Positions 49,519-60,101 of a stretch of DNA of 64,000 nt are shown in pieces; position 1 is the first letter of the stretch; every line of letters begins with the position of its first letter. Location: the NCBI GenBank assembly GCA_008973525.1, contig WACJ01000186.1, positions 620,001 through 684,000 of the forward strand, written 5' to 3'. The notes below the pieces were generated by a model. That model saw only the letters and a list, made by a program, of their open reading frames with translations, had not been told where the DNA came from and ran no database searches. This stretch comes from Stenopsyche tienmushanensis (lineage: Eukaryota; Arthropoda; Insecta; Trichoptera; Stenopsychidae). The translations under genes were made by a program, and so were the position numbers.

Positions 49519-49640
49519 TATGCTTATAATACTTACGCAGTTTTTAGCAATAAGTGGACGAAGTTTTATCAAAATCTGATGAACGACATGGCAGCGCATT
49601 TCGTACGAACAAACAAAAATTCATTTTTATATATAAGATT
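49515..49640 (+). repeat. dispersed ~120-bp repeat, copy 3 of 5 (tandem with copy 2)
   Basis: Begins AACTATGCTTATAATACTTA directly at the end of copy 2 and shows AGCAATAAGTGGACGAAG, ATCTGATGAACGACATGG, CAGCGCATTTCGTACGAACA and TTTTATATATAAGATT. More diverged than copies 2 and 5. Confidence 0.7.
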
Positions 49641-49955
49641 AAAGGCATGGTATTGAAAATAAAACGCTATAGAGAATGACCGTACATATACGGACATACT
49701 CATCTAAGGGTTAAGATGAATAAATTATAGTGCTAAGGATCTCCTTAATGTGAAAAAATATGAATGGGAATCTTTTATCCTATATCTAATCCTGGATGGA
49801 AAATATAGTACTGCAAAAATATGCATCCTTTAGTTAAGATATCATGATGATCTATATTAAAAATATGAAGATTATTGCCGATCAATGTTAGCGTGAATTT
49901 TCTTCCATAAGATGTTAGTGCTGTTTTTTGGTAAGGCTGGTTAGGGGGGTGGATA
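49641..49955. other. no gene recognised
   Basis: AT-rich gap, no motif. Confidence 0.5.
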
Positions 49956-50525
49956 AAATGAAGCAGTCTCGTTGCGTCCTAATTTATTATGTGCCATCAA
50001 AACCGCTCTTCGCCATAACCGGATGCCATTTTTTGTCCATTATTTAAGTTCACCCTTTGAAGACACTTCGGTGACCCATCACAATCTCGACGATCAAAAA
50101 TCTTTGGGAAGAATCTGGGAACAGCCAGACGCTAAGAGACGCTTAAAATATTCATAAGCGCGTTATCTTCGAGCGAAGGTTAAGTCGAGCGCAAAAACAG
50201 CTGTTTGATGTACAACAAAGAGAAAGGAAAATCTCGGCTTTGCTCCATTTTTTCCTCTTTAGCGATAAAAACAAAGGCGCTTAAGATATTACTCGGGTAA
50301 TACTGGCTTAAGTAATGAGTGCGAGCGGGACGGCGCGTGCCGGCGCGCCGCGCGTGCGAGAGGGACTGCCGACGCAGTCTGCATTTTATAATTAGAACAA
50401 AAGCTCGGAGGCTCGCGGCGTCTATTTAAAAACTGCGAGAGCTTAAATAAAAGTTGACTCGCTTTAAATAGGGGCGCGTTGTTTCGAAACTGGCCGACTT
50501 AAAAAACGGAATATTGACCTAGTCC
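49956..50525. promoter_or_regulatory. CpG-rich island, candidate enhancer or promoter
   Basis: A block with GCCAT cores (49990-50040), a CAGCTG E-box (50200), ACAAAG sites that could bind TCF/Sox proteins, a CpG cluster at 50335-50360 (CGGCGCGTGCCGGCGCGCCG) and a TATTTAAA-type element (50432). It lies between copies of the dispersed repeat. The 61-codon frame at 49972 is unconvincing. Regulatory role is inferred from composition and motifs only. Confidence 0.3.
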
Positions 50526-50698
50526 CTGTACGCCGCCAATGACGATTTATACCGACCAAATAACAACCATAAAATATATTTTAATTAAATTCATATTAAT
50601 TTAAAAAATATATTTTTTGCAGTACATTCATACATGATTTTCATACATATTTAAACTATTAGTCCAAGCCCGATATAAGATCTACTGTAAGTAAATTG

Positions 50699-50805
50699 TA
50701 CTATACTTGTATTATTTAAAAAATTGCAAACAATAAATTGGTAAAGTTTTATCGCAATCGAATAAACGATATGGCAGCGCATAAAATACGAACAAAAAAA
50801 ATTTC
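50699..50805 (+). repeat. dispersed ~120-bp repeat, copy 4 of 5
   Basis: Diverged copy: CTATACTTGTATTATT, AAATTGGTAAAGTTTTATCG, CGATATGGCAGCGCATAAAA and TACGAACAAA are recognisable; the A/T-rich end is degraded. Confidence 0.65.
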
Positions 50806-51088
50806 CGAGCAAATTTAGATTTGATTATAAATTAGATTTTAAGCCGCTTCCATGCAGCAGATAAAAATAATGCATATTAATGTATTTTATTCAGCCAGTT
50901 TTCGCCCGCAAAAAATATACATATATGTTTTAAATCTAAAAAAAGGCCAGCCATAGACGTAGATGTCTCAGAAAGGAATGCCATTATTATGTGTGCAAAA
51001 AATCGATTGATTTGTTTGTAAAATATTCATTCTAAGAAAAAAAGAGCCTAAATACGTTTTCTATCGCCAATCAATAAATTGTTTATAT
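50806..51088. other. no gene recognised
   Basis: AT-rich gap. Confidence 0.5.
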
Positions 51089-51210
51089 CAGGGCTTCGAA
51101 CCAGAACAGAACCAAAAAACCGATAACTGGTAAAACATTAATTTTACCGGAACCAAAAGCGGCTCTGAACTCATTCGAAAATATCAGTTTTTCGGTTCGG
51201 TCTTAAAGTC
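51089..51210 (+). mobile_element. hAT terminal fragment with AACCGA/CCGGAACC subterminal repeats
   Basis: Starts CAGGGCTTCGAACCAGAACA, a hAT-like tip, then repeats AGAACC, AACCGATAACTGG, TTTTACCGGAACC and ends in TTTTTCGGTTCGG. The inverted GGTTCGAAGCCCTG partner is not present, so this is a solo end. Related to 34384-34530. Confidence 0.5.
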
Positions 51211-51418
51211 TCTAAGGTCGTTATTATGTATTTTGTTTAGCTTATTTCTTCCTATATATTTGGTATGTATCTAGACTGGAACTCAAGCTCCGTGCTGGGA
51301 TCCAAAAGCATATGCACACTCGCTCTCGTCTCGAAGACCGATTTAACCACCGTATTGCGCGCGCATCCTTTTTCTCCAGACCAATATGCGCCAACATGGT
51401 GCATCCATACAATATTTT

Positions 51419-51540
51419 ACTATACCTGTGTTATTTCCGCAAGTATAAACAGTAAGTTGATAAAGCTTTATAACAATCGGATGAACGGTATAGCAGCGCA
51501 TTAAATACGGACAAATAGAGATTATTTTTTATATATTAGA
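51419..51540 (+). repeat. dispersed ~120-bp repeat, copy 5 of 5
   Basis: ACTATACCTGTGTTATTTCC, GCAAGTATAAACAGTAAGTT, CAATCGGATGAACGGTATAG, CAGCGCATTAAATACGGACA and TTTTTTATATATTAG. Nearly identical to copy 2. Confidence 0.8.
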
Positions 51541-51895
51541 ATACACAAACACAGCTTCATCTTTAAGCTAAATTAACTTTTTCTAAGCGCTAAGAAGTGT
51601 CATTTCTTCAAGACGCAAGTTTTAAATAAATTTAGATAGTTGTCTTCGTTCAAATAAGAGCATAATTAACATTGTTATAATTTTCAACGATGAGACAAAT
51701 CATCGAATAAAAATATCGTTGTACTCAATGACTATCATCAAGTGCTAAAAAACCTCCTCCAGGATTTGAAGTTGGATCATGATCTCGCTTGGATATTCTA
51801 GATTAATTAAATAGGAGCGTCAATCTCATTAAGGACGAGGGAGCCTCTCGAAATGATATGTTAAGCAGATGTCATTTATTGCGCTGAATGTGATG
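51541..51895. other. no gene recognised
   Basis: AT-rich, grading into the GC island that follows. Confidence 0.5.
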
Positions 51896-52450
51896 AAGGA
51901 TAAGAAGGACTAATTTTGCAAGAGCGCGCCTCGAGCGGTTGTTAACTCGTCGGCAGTTAGTTAACCGTGACCTTGGCACAATTTCGCCTTCTTACATTAC
52001 ACTCCTCTTTATTTGGTTTTTTTTCCATTGGGGCGGCGGCGGCAGAAGCGGTTGAGGCGACTGAAGCGGCAGAGGCGACTGAGGCGGCCAAGGCGGCAGG
52101 GCGGCAGGGCGGCAGCGCGGCCCCCCGCCCACTCTCACTTAGTTAAATATTCTTAGTTAAAAGTTTTTAACTAAAAATAGCGAGCGTCGCGGCGCGGCGC
52201 CTGGAAAAAAGACGTCTCGCGAGAGACTTGTTGAGCGAGCCGGAAGTGACGTCGCCGGAAGAGGAAGAGGGCTTTCACTTTCGCACTCGCCTTGTTTGAA
52301 GTGATAATGAATTTTTATTTGAACTTGAGCCGCGAGCGAACGCCCGACCCACTTTTTGCTAAATACATAAATTACAACTTGCTCCGCTACAACTTTTTCG
52401 CCTTGCTTCAACTCTCTTTGCAAACTTTCTTTCGGGCTGCATTACCATAC
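51896..52450 (+). promoter_or_regulatory. CpG-rich promoter-like island with TCTCGCGAGA and ETS-CRE sites
   Basis: TCTCGCGAGA (52215-52224) is a palindromic core-promoter motif known from animal promoters. Fifteen bases further, CCGGAAGTGACGTC (52240-52253) is an ETS site fused to a CRE half, a combination typical of transcription starts, and a second ETS core, GCCGGAAG, follows at once. Upstream are GCGGC repeats (52034-52125) giving an Ala/Glu-rich frame without a start codon. A minus-strand frame of 88 codons (52157-52423) and a plus-strand frame of 71 codons (52292-52507) are possible but unsupported first exons. Direction of transcription is unknown; plus is listed for motif orientation only. 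Confidence 0.45.
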
Positions 52451-52771
52451 ATCCTCAGATGTATCTCTATACAAGATCAAATGCTAAAAAAAGGATGTGG
52501 CACTTAAAAGCGCTTGTTATTGATGATCTATTTCATTCTGAATTCAACATGTATGCACAATTGTAAACATGCCAATATTGCTTCCGAGGACTATCATATG
52601 CATAGCATTGAATACAGTAAAATACCAACAAATTAGAATCAACATGGCTCATGTTTAAAAAAAGTATGTTTACCATTTAATTTATATAAAAGACCAATTC
52701 ATTACCCTTTAAAAATTAAAGTAAAATAACCCTAGGGTTATCAACTATGTCGTAGCGCTATAAATGCCACT
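52451..52771. other. no gene recognised
   Basis: AT-rich gap before the Kolobok element. Confidence 0.5.
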
Positions 52772-53171
52772 TTAAGGGGTCATCTCACTTTGACGAGCCA
52801 AAAAATAGGCAATTTTTTTCTCAGTAAATACACCATATAATGAAATTAATCTTTTTGAAATTTATTATGGCACCCAGGTTTGAAAAAAGTTTGAAAAGTT
52901 TCGCTATTTTTGGGGGTATTTTTTAATATAAAACGTAAGATAAAATAAAAATTTTGACCTGGTTTTGCAAACTACCATAGCCATATATATTTTAAATAAG
53001 CTCGTAAAATTTCAATCCAATCGGCAACTCGGTTTTTCAAAATTCTTTCCACACCACATGCAAAAATGTCGTTTCGAGAAAAACGCGTTTAAAGTTTTAA
53101 GTACCACAAAATTATCGAAAAGGGAAATATATTACTAATCAGCGATTTCAGCTTCATAAAAAAATCTTTAA

Positions 53172-53578
53172 CTACCTCAGCCTCTTCTTTTTTGGCTGAT
53201 TTGACGTATCTGTCAACTGTTCTAGCTTATTTAGAAGATTCGGAGCCTTGGCGGTTGGCAAGGCGTATACATTCTTAGTTGCGCGTCTCCGTGAATCGCA
53301 ATGCATCTTTTTATCCATTATTTTTAAAATAGGTGTAAATGCTTCGTTAAAAATACAGGCTGCAGTATATGTTGCGATTTCTAATACTTTTTGCCATAAA
53401 AAATATATTTTGGTACTAGGGACCATATGCACTCGTTGAACGAGCCAAGGTATCTTTCAAATAAATTATCAGACGTTAATTCTTCATAAATGGCTCTTAA
53501 CATTTGCTGAAAATCCTCTGTGAGAAAGGGAGGGTACTTGTACAAATATAACGATCTTGTAGTTGCATGTTTTCGCAA
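53172..53578 (-). pseudogene. Kolobok transposase, C-terminal half
   Basis: Two overlapping frames. The first reads LYKYPPFLTEDFQQML, YEELTSDNLFERYLGSFNEC and IWSLVPKYIFYGKK. The second continues with KVLEIATYTAACIFNEAF and a basic tail (SNQPKKKRLR). From family memory the expected pattern is DLxxxxLLxxCLGGxTQNxNESxNxxIWxxxPKxxFxGxKxLExAxxxAxxxFN. Here the QNxNES box is deleted, which removes conserved residues, and a frameshift follows YGKK. The N-terminal part lies beyond the retroposed insert and is not readable. Confidence 0.7.
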
Positions 53579-53944
53579 TTCGCATCAAGAATCTGCGCTT
53601 TCCGGCCAGTGTGAATGCTGATGGACGACTTCAGTAAAAAGTTTGTTATAGTATGTGGCCCAAATATTATTTCTCATTTTTTTATTGAACAAAGATATAG
53701 GCGGATAGCTAAGCCATGATAATTAGATTTTTTTAAAAATAATAAGTAAGTATTTCATACAGAGCTTTTTCTTTTTTTGGCCCTTACTTTCCACTTGCTT
53801 ATTCACCTTTTCTTAAATCTGTATTAACATTTTTTTGACTTCATTTGCTCCTTACTAGAACAAAGATAAGAAAGGTCCCCAATAGGAACCTCTGGCTTAC
53901 AAACAAAAGCAGGTACAGATCTCAGAATGGATGGGGTGCAATCT

Positions 53945-54193
53945 TTTTTTTTTTTTTTTTTTATTTATTTAAGGAAAGAAAAATACAATTCAAAAGTAGA
54001 TAAATAGCAAACTAAAAAATTCAAATATTATTTTGAAAATATGCCCGAAGTAACATTAAAGCATCGAATGTTTCGTCATTTAGTCTGGATCTTTCTTTTC
54101 TTTTTTCTTCCACTGCCACCCGGCTACAAGTGAAGCAATGCCAGGGTGGCAGCAATGTGTCCCTCTCGGGTCCTCTATCCGATGGGATCTCCC
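53945..54193 (-). mobile_element. retroposed, polyadenylated transcript piece containing a hAT C-terminus
   Basis: Sixteen-bp direct repeats GGATGGGGTGCAATCT flank the insert (53929-53944, 54194-54209). On the minus strand it ends in AATAAATAAA and a pure A tract, the mark of a reverse-transcribed polyadenylated RNA. It encodes RSRLNDETFDALMLLRAYFQ, NNI and a stop, a hAT transposase C-terminus; 76 bp match the hAT at 33398-33473 with four mismatches. Upstream of this, homology stops abruptly at 54092. A different sequence follows with a 9-bp stem, CTGCCACCC (54113) and GGGTGGCAG (54144). It is a processed copy of a chimeric or spliced transcript, mobilised presumably by a LINE. Confidence 0.75.
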
Positions 54194-54598
54194 GGATGGG
54201 GTGCAATCTGGATGGAGTGATTGTTTCGAGCGCATTACGCGAATTAGCTGTAAAATATTGAAATAATCCGAATTTCTTCGCCAAAATTATGTACGACTTC
54301 CTTAGAGATATGTCCTTTCGAAAAATGAAATAAAAATCTTTTTAAAAAACAAGATTTTTTTTGACGCGATAAAGTGAAATGACACTTAACATTTTCGTCG
54401 CCCAGCGTGAATCGGTGTTGTTTCTTACAGGGTCCAAATTTGATAGTCGGAGCATAAACAGAAGGAATAGCGATGTAATATTATAACGAACGGGATAAAC
54501 ACAGACGACCAGAAAGCGATATGTGGCACATCAATTACTCTAAGCTTCATCAATTACTCTGTCTGCCAAACTACCGAGTTTGACAAATGACAGAGTAA

Positions 54599-55445
54599 TT
54601 GCAAGTGCACTGCGAAAAAAATGATAAAAACGAAAAATTCTGCGAAATAGTGAAAACCGAAAAAGTCGTTAACGAAATTATGAAAGTCAACGAAAGAGTT
54701 AATCAATATCTCTGCCGCAAAGAACTTACCGAGCATACGACAGGACAAGATGTTTTTGATTCAATTTCTTCATATTTAGAACAATTTAAAATATTATGAG
54801 AGTTATGTGTAGGAATTTGTACAGATGGTGCTCCTTCAATGGTAGGCTCAATCAAAGGATTTGTTACCCTTGCAAAGACAAGAAACCCTAATGTTATAAC
54901 TACGCACTGTTTTTGCACAGATACTCTTTAGTTTTGAAAACATTACCAGCAGCACTAAAATCTGCACTAGATCAAGTTGTAAATATGATGAATTTCATGA
55001 AATCAAGACCTTTAAAAACACGCATGTTTACAAATATTTGCATTTCTATGGAAGCTAAGTACGAGTGTTTGCTTTTTCACACTGAAGTCAGGTGGTTATT
55101 TAGGGGTAAAGTTTTATGTCGATTCATAAAATTAAAGAATGAATTGTTGATCTTTTTTCGAAATGAAGGTATGGATGATTTTGCAAAATGTCTTCAGTAT
55201 AATGGAAAATAGTAGGAAAAAAGGTAGATATGTTTCCTTCACTTAACGAGAATATTTCCGGGGGAATTATTTCCGCAATAATAGAACATTTAACTTTATT
55301 GGAAGAAAATATTGCACATTATTTTCCTTCCTTAAATATAGAAAATTATGACTGGATACGAAATCCATTTACTATGATTGATACATCGTATTGTGAATTT
55401 TCATACGCCGAAAAAAGAAGAATTAGTCTCATTGTCGACTGATCA
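54599..55445 (+). pseudogene. SCAND3/ZBED5-type hAT transposase, broken
   Basis: In order: KELTEHTTGQDVFDSISSYL, then a TGA at 54797 where Trp is expected, ELCVGICTDGAPSMVGSIKG (the Asp of TDG is the first catalytic residue), NPNVITTHCF, and a frameshift near 54912. Then come LVLKTLPAALKSALDQVVNM, FMKSRPLKTRMFTNIC, LLFHTEVRWLFRGKVL (the RW motif) and NEGMDDFAKCLQ. After a deletion, IEHLTLLEENIAHYFPSLNI and WIRNPF remain. These are hallmarks of the hAT branch that gave rise to vertebrate ZBED5 and SCAND3. The zinc-finger N-terminus and the C-terminal dimerisation region are absent. Multiple breaks argue against domestication of this copy. Confidence 0.88.
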
Positions 55446-57470
55446 TACTCTAAAAATTAAGACATGGGATAACAAGCAAACTCTTTGATAAAATAAATGT
55501 GGTTGTTGATCAAAATTAATTAATTAATATTCAGACGACTGTTAACACAGATTCTGTACTCAGTTGGGTAATGAAATTTGATCTCAACACTTAACATTCG
55601 CTACAAATTTATCGACAGAACATCATAATGCAGCTTCATCATAATGCACGTGAGAAAATTATAGGATCGCTTTCTTCATTGTAAATCCAACCCAAAGAGA
55701 TGTCAATCAGTTTTCTGCCGAAAGGTGTTGAATATTCATTACCGACCAAATGGATGCCATAAAAAAAACAGCTGAGCCTCGGCTTACACAATTGTATTCG
55801 CCTTATTTCTAAGACTCTAGGGGTGAATTTTTTTCGCGCGTCCCATATGCAAAAAAGGGTACGAAGGGTTTTAAATTGCATAATGAGTGAAGGATTTTTT
55901 TAATGCCACCGACAACTGTATGCAAAGCTTTCATTTCGTATCGGATGTTTCAACTGTTTCGTCTGGGATACCTGCGATCTTAAGGGTTACCCTCGGCCTG
56001 ACGAAAGGGGTGAGTTCGTTAATAACATGTTTGATCCGGATATTTTTAAAGCACGTATTCAAATCCATTTCCGATTGATTATTGACACTTTGAGAATAGT
56101 TATTGTCAGCATACAGGATGGTTGTATCGAAATGTGAATGCAATTTGCATACTGCAGTGTACAATGCACTTTTTTGCGCAAACATCTGTCGACGCCATTG
56201 CCTAGACCTAACCGTTTATTTAAGTAATATTTTATTGCAAAAATTAATACAAAAATATATACATCAACGAATAAATAATCTAATTATTTAGTCCAACGCT
56301 TCGGTTGAGTTGAGATCGAATATAACAATGAACTTGACAGATCTTGATAAAACGTCAAGCATCCCATAAATTCGAGGGTTTGAGCTTTTAAGTTCATTCA
56401 CTTTTACAATGAGCACACATTAAATCTGCTTTATTATTAAATATTTAAATAAATAATTTGTAAATTAACCAAGTCATTTATAAATTATGCCAATTTAATT
56501 ATCCGTTTTTTTTCTCCTCTCAGGATCGTTGAATAGTCGTATGGTACAAAAAAAAAGCATATTGTTAGACATGCTTGTAATATTTCATGTAAAACTCCAA
56601 TGGAACCGATGAATGGTTGTATCGGTAAAAATCAATAGATGAAATAAATCTAAATAAACAATAGTTGCATCCCGGACGAAAAATGCATCCGGCTCCCCAT
56701 TAAATCTCTCGCATACAAACGGGTGGAGATAAAATGTGTCAAATATGGGTGGAGCTTAGAAGGGTCGAATTAGAATGTGAAAGGGATGCACCTATGGTGT
56801 TTAAAGGGTTAGAAGCGAATAGATACAGGGAAATGTTTTGAATAACAGTGAATTAATGCATGCTGTTGCACTTTATATTATCTCGTCGGATGTGAGCTCC
56901 GATATTTAGTTACAGCGTTATAATAAATTCAGAATGCATAATATATTTATTTATTATTTAAAAAATGTGTATTTTTAATAATCAAATGGATTTAAACTTA
57001 AAGTCAAAAATATCTATGTATGATAAGGGATGATTTACATGGGACCTGTATGTTATCCTTTTTATCTGTTATTAACAATCATATTTTAAATAATGCTTTG
57101 ATGTCTTATGAACGTCAGTTTGTATGGCATCTGACGATTTTATAACATGAATAAATATAGTTGAGTATTAAAAAATATGCATAAAAATATTATGATTTGC
57201 AATATTTTTTAATATTGCTTTATATCTTTTTCTGAATTTTCCGATGCCTTTCAACATATTAATCGATTTAACTGCAATCGCATAATTCAAGGGATGATTG
57301 TATATTAATTGGCTCATGCAAAAAATAATATTTCTACCTAAATATTAAACCAATTTCTTTTTTTGGATTAGTCAATAATATAATAGGGGTTCAAAATATT
57401 AGATTAAGAAATATTTGTTGGTTGAAGATGTGTTGATTAATAAAATTATTTGATGGCGTTTATACACCTG
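55446..57470. other. no gene recognised
   Basis: Frames at 55639-55881 and 55931-56185 (minus) have mildly protein-like sequence (GIPDETVETSDTK and similar) but no known motif; they may belong to another degraded element. The remainder is AT-rich. Confidence 0.4.
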
Positions 57471-58320
57471 TTATGTGCATAAGCGGGGGTGAGCTTTTTC
57501 ATCTCTCGCGGAGAGCTTTGAGGCATTTTTACAAAATCCGGTTTTCCTCGCAAGATTATCATATTAACCACTTAAACCTAATCTCTAACGTATAACCTTC
57601 CCGCATTCAACGATGCATTTATGCATTTTTTGCTGCACTCCGGCGGAGAACAAGCAGTAAGTGTACCGCGTGCTAACCGGCAGCTGATCTCCATAATAAT
57701 GAGAAGCAATGGCCTATCCACAAAAGAATACATTATAACTCTTTTTGTATACACCGCGGAAATACAATGAACCGAAAAATCCCTTCAACCCTTTCGCTTT
57801 TTACGTGTACGCCTGCTGAGAGAGGCCAACGAAGGAATCCGTGATCTAATTTCAATAAATTACGGCCACCGGTAGGGAGAGAATATTTTACATAATGCCT
57901 CGACAGTTCACTTATTAAAGCTCTGGTGTTTGTGCTGCGTAGACTCAATTTCTGATAAAGCGACCTTCCAAAGTTCTTAAGGGTTCCGCCGCCGGAAAAG
58001 TTGTGAAAACTTAGTGTTTGGCAATATCAATTATGTGGGAGTGAGATCGGGCGCGCGGAACTTGAATATCGCGCGAATTCGTTACAACCCCCCCGTTAAA
58101 TCAGCCAGTGATCTCGAAAGTGATATCCAGCGAAAAAAATACATATTTCTGGAACAATTAATACCTCGACTAAACGTACAATCGATGGATTAAAAGGACA
58201 GGCGTTTTACTGAGACGTAAAAAAATCGCTTTAAAATTTTATAACTTGCGGACGCAAAGTCATCTCATAAACTGACGAGAGCCCATTAAGACCAAAGATG
58301 TGCTTAAAATAACGAATCTC
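57471..58320. promoter_or_regulatory. balanced island, candidate enhancer
   Basis: Contains a near-palindrome CTCTCGCGGAGAG (57503), a CAGCTG E-box (57684), a CAATAAATTACGG stretch, CpG-rich TCGGGCGCGCGG (58046) and TATCGCGCGAATTCG (58067). No persistent open frame. Sharply delimited from AT-rich flanks. Confidence 0.3.
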
Positions 58321-58882
58321 CTTCATATACTCAGTTTATTAGATCTCCAGGACTTTATTGGCTCTAATTTTATATTGGTATCCTTAATTTACTGGAACGA
58401 CTGAGAATTTAATGTCGAAACTATTCTGTGCTATGGTTCAAAACTCTAATTATAATGCGATTTTTTATTTTTAAACATAAAATTTAATTCATGCCAAATA
58501 TTTCACAGAAGGAGAGAGCTGTTCAGTATTTTTTTTATTTAAAAAATCTATCTTCATACAATAAAATAATCCACATTTCATGGATTATGCATCACATATA
58601 TTTCATCCACCCATGCAAACTCATTTCAATCAGAATCAGGAAAAATTGGGGAGGGGGGTGTTTTTAAAAAGGAAAATCATCTGGAATTTTTAAGGTATAA
58701 AATATCACACATTTTTTATTTATTTATGCGAAACATTTTGCAATTTTGTAAGATTGTCAAATTTTAATTTTTGAATTATTATATATTTCATGATAACTCC
58801 TACTGGAATTTTAAATATCTTTCCATCGAAGGATAATTTTGTATTAAAAAAAATCTAGTTTATCAACCATTTCATCACTTCT
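58321..58882. other. no gene recognised
   Basis: AT-rich gap. Confidence 0.5.
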
Positions 58883-58886
58883 TTAA

Positions 58887-60097
58887 GGGGGGCATTCCCT
58901 TTAGACGCTCGAAAATGAGTCGTTTTTCATGATTTTTTTTAAAGATGATAAAATAATCGTATCATTTTAAATCTTTAACATTATTTTACTACCTTAAAGT
59001 GCCAATTAATTTTATTTTTTAAAAAACAAAAAACAAAATGGCGGACTTACAAAGTATTCTATTAAGCGCCTTCTCTCGTGATATCAAACGGTTTCCTGTT
59101 GAACTAAAACCGAAAATAGAAATATTTTTTGATTTTTAATATGTGTAGACAGTCAATCAAACTATAAAAATTTTAAAAAGTATAAAATTAAAAATTTAGT
59201 AGGCTTCTTAGTTAAACTTTCATATTTTTTACAATTTTCTTGATAATTTTTACCCCAAAAAAATAATTTATTTATGCAAAAACCTTAAAAGTTTAGCTTG
59301 GTTGACTAGATAATATTATAGTGAAAAATATCTTAAAATTTTAACCAGATCCATCGACAAATTTTTAAGCTACAACTGGCTAGCATTTTTAAAATGCAGT
59401 TTCAAGATATTCTCGTTTAAAGTTTCAATACGATAAAACTATCAATTTTGTGACTTATAGATCAATCAATGATTTCAGACGCGTATAATAGATCTTCAGC
59501 TTTCTTAAAAAGTTGATTATTTTCGAATAGCTGTTGTTTTCGGGTTATGCAAGCTGCTTTTGTCTCAGAAAGACCCTTATGGTTTTGCCTCGATATCCGC
59601 GCTTCATAGGTGTTTTCAGTAAAGACTTTACAGTGGATGCCAATAATTATATTTAACGTATTCATCATCTTTAAAATGAATCTGTAGTATTCTTAAATAT
59701 CCCAGCAGTAATGTATGTTAATATTTCAATGATTTTAATAAATAAAACATTCATTAGCATTTTGGGTATGGGCATCCAACCATCTTTGAAGTAATTGAAG
59801 TAATTGGTAAGAGATGCTGTTTTATCTTTTAGCTTTGGATATTTTTAAAAAACATAGCTTTATGCCATTTGCACCAGCTTTTGACTCCAGTTGGGTTCCC
59901 ATGATAATGTCTTTTTTTTAATTTCTCAAACTTCTCTACCTTTCGTTTCTTTGTTAAGATATTTCGACATTTTTATGCATATTTCTATATATCATTTATT
60001 GCATATTCTCTTTTATTGTATACTCTCAGTGTGTTATACTTTCAACATACGTAATTTTTTTTTTTTCTAAATTAACGTTGTAAAGAGAATGTCCCCC
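58887..60097 (-). mobile_element. Kolobok-type DNA transposon 2 (TTAA target duplication)
   Basis: TTAA on both sides (58883-58886, 60098-60101). Ends are GGGGGGCATTCCCTTT and, inverted, GGGGGACATTCTCTTT. The 1.2-kb body keeps only the C-terminal third of a minus-strand transposase. The terminal sequences differ from element 1 after the G tract, so it is a separate family of the same superfamily. Confidence 0.75.
59462..59800 (-). pseudogene. Kolobok transposase C-terminus, element 2
   Basis: The minus-strand reading shows IEILTYITAGIFKN, a region equivalent to VLEIATYTAACIFNE in element 1, then in a shifted frame MMNTLNIIIGIHCKVF, LSETKAACITRKQQLFENNQ and KKAEDLLYASEIID with a stop at 59462. 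The closing '(A/S)E.LLY..GI.D' motif is, from memory, usual for the C-terminus of these Mutator-domain transposases. Upstream parts are not readable. Confidence 0.6.
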
Positions 60098-60101
60098 TTA
60101 A

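Larger units (their letters stand above)
52776..54385 (-). mobile_element. Kolobok-type DNA transposon 1 (TTAA target duplication)
   Basis: TTAA flanks both ends (52772-52775, 54386-54389). Terminal repeats are GGGGTCATCTCACTTTGACG on the left and, inverted, GTGTCATTTCACTTTATCGC on the right. A broken transposase on the minus strand carries the C-terminal motifs of the Mutator-like domain protein found in Kolobok elements. A retroposed 249-bp insert sits inside (53945-54193). Superfamily call rests on TTAA plus protein motifs; piggyBac, the other common TTAA group, has a different transposase. Confidence 0.75.

Noticed and set aside
52034..52125. Ala/Glu-rich open frame over GCGGC repeats
   Set aside because: No initiator Met, and it is a simple translation of a GC-rich imperfect repeat.
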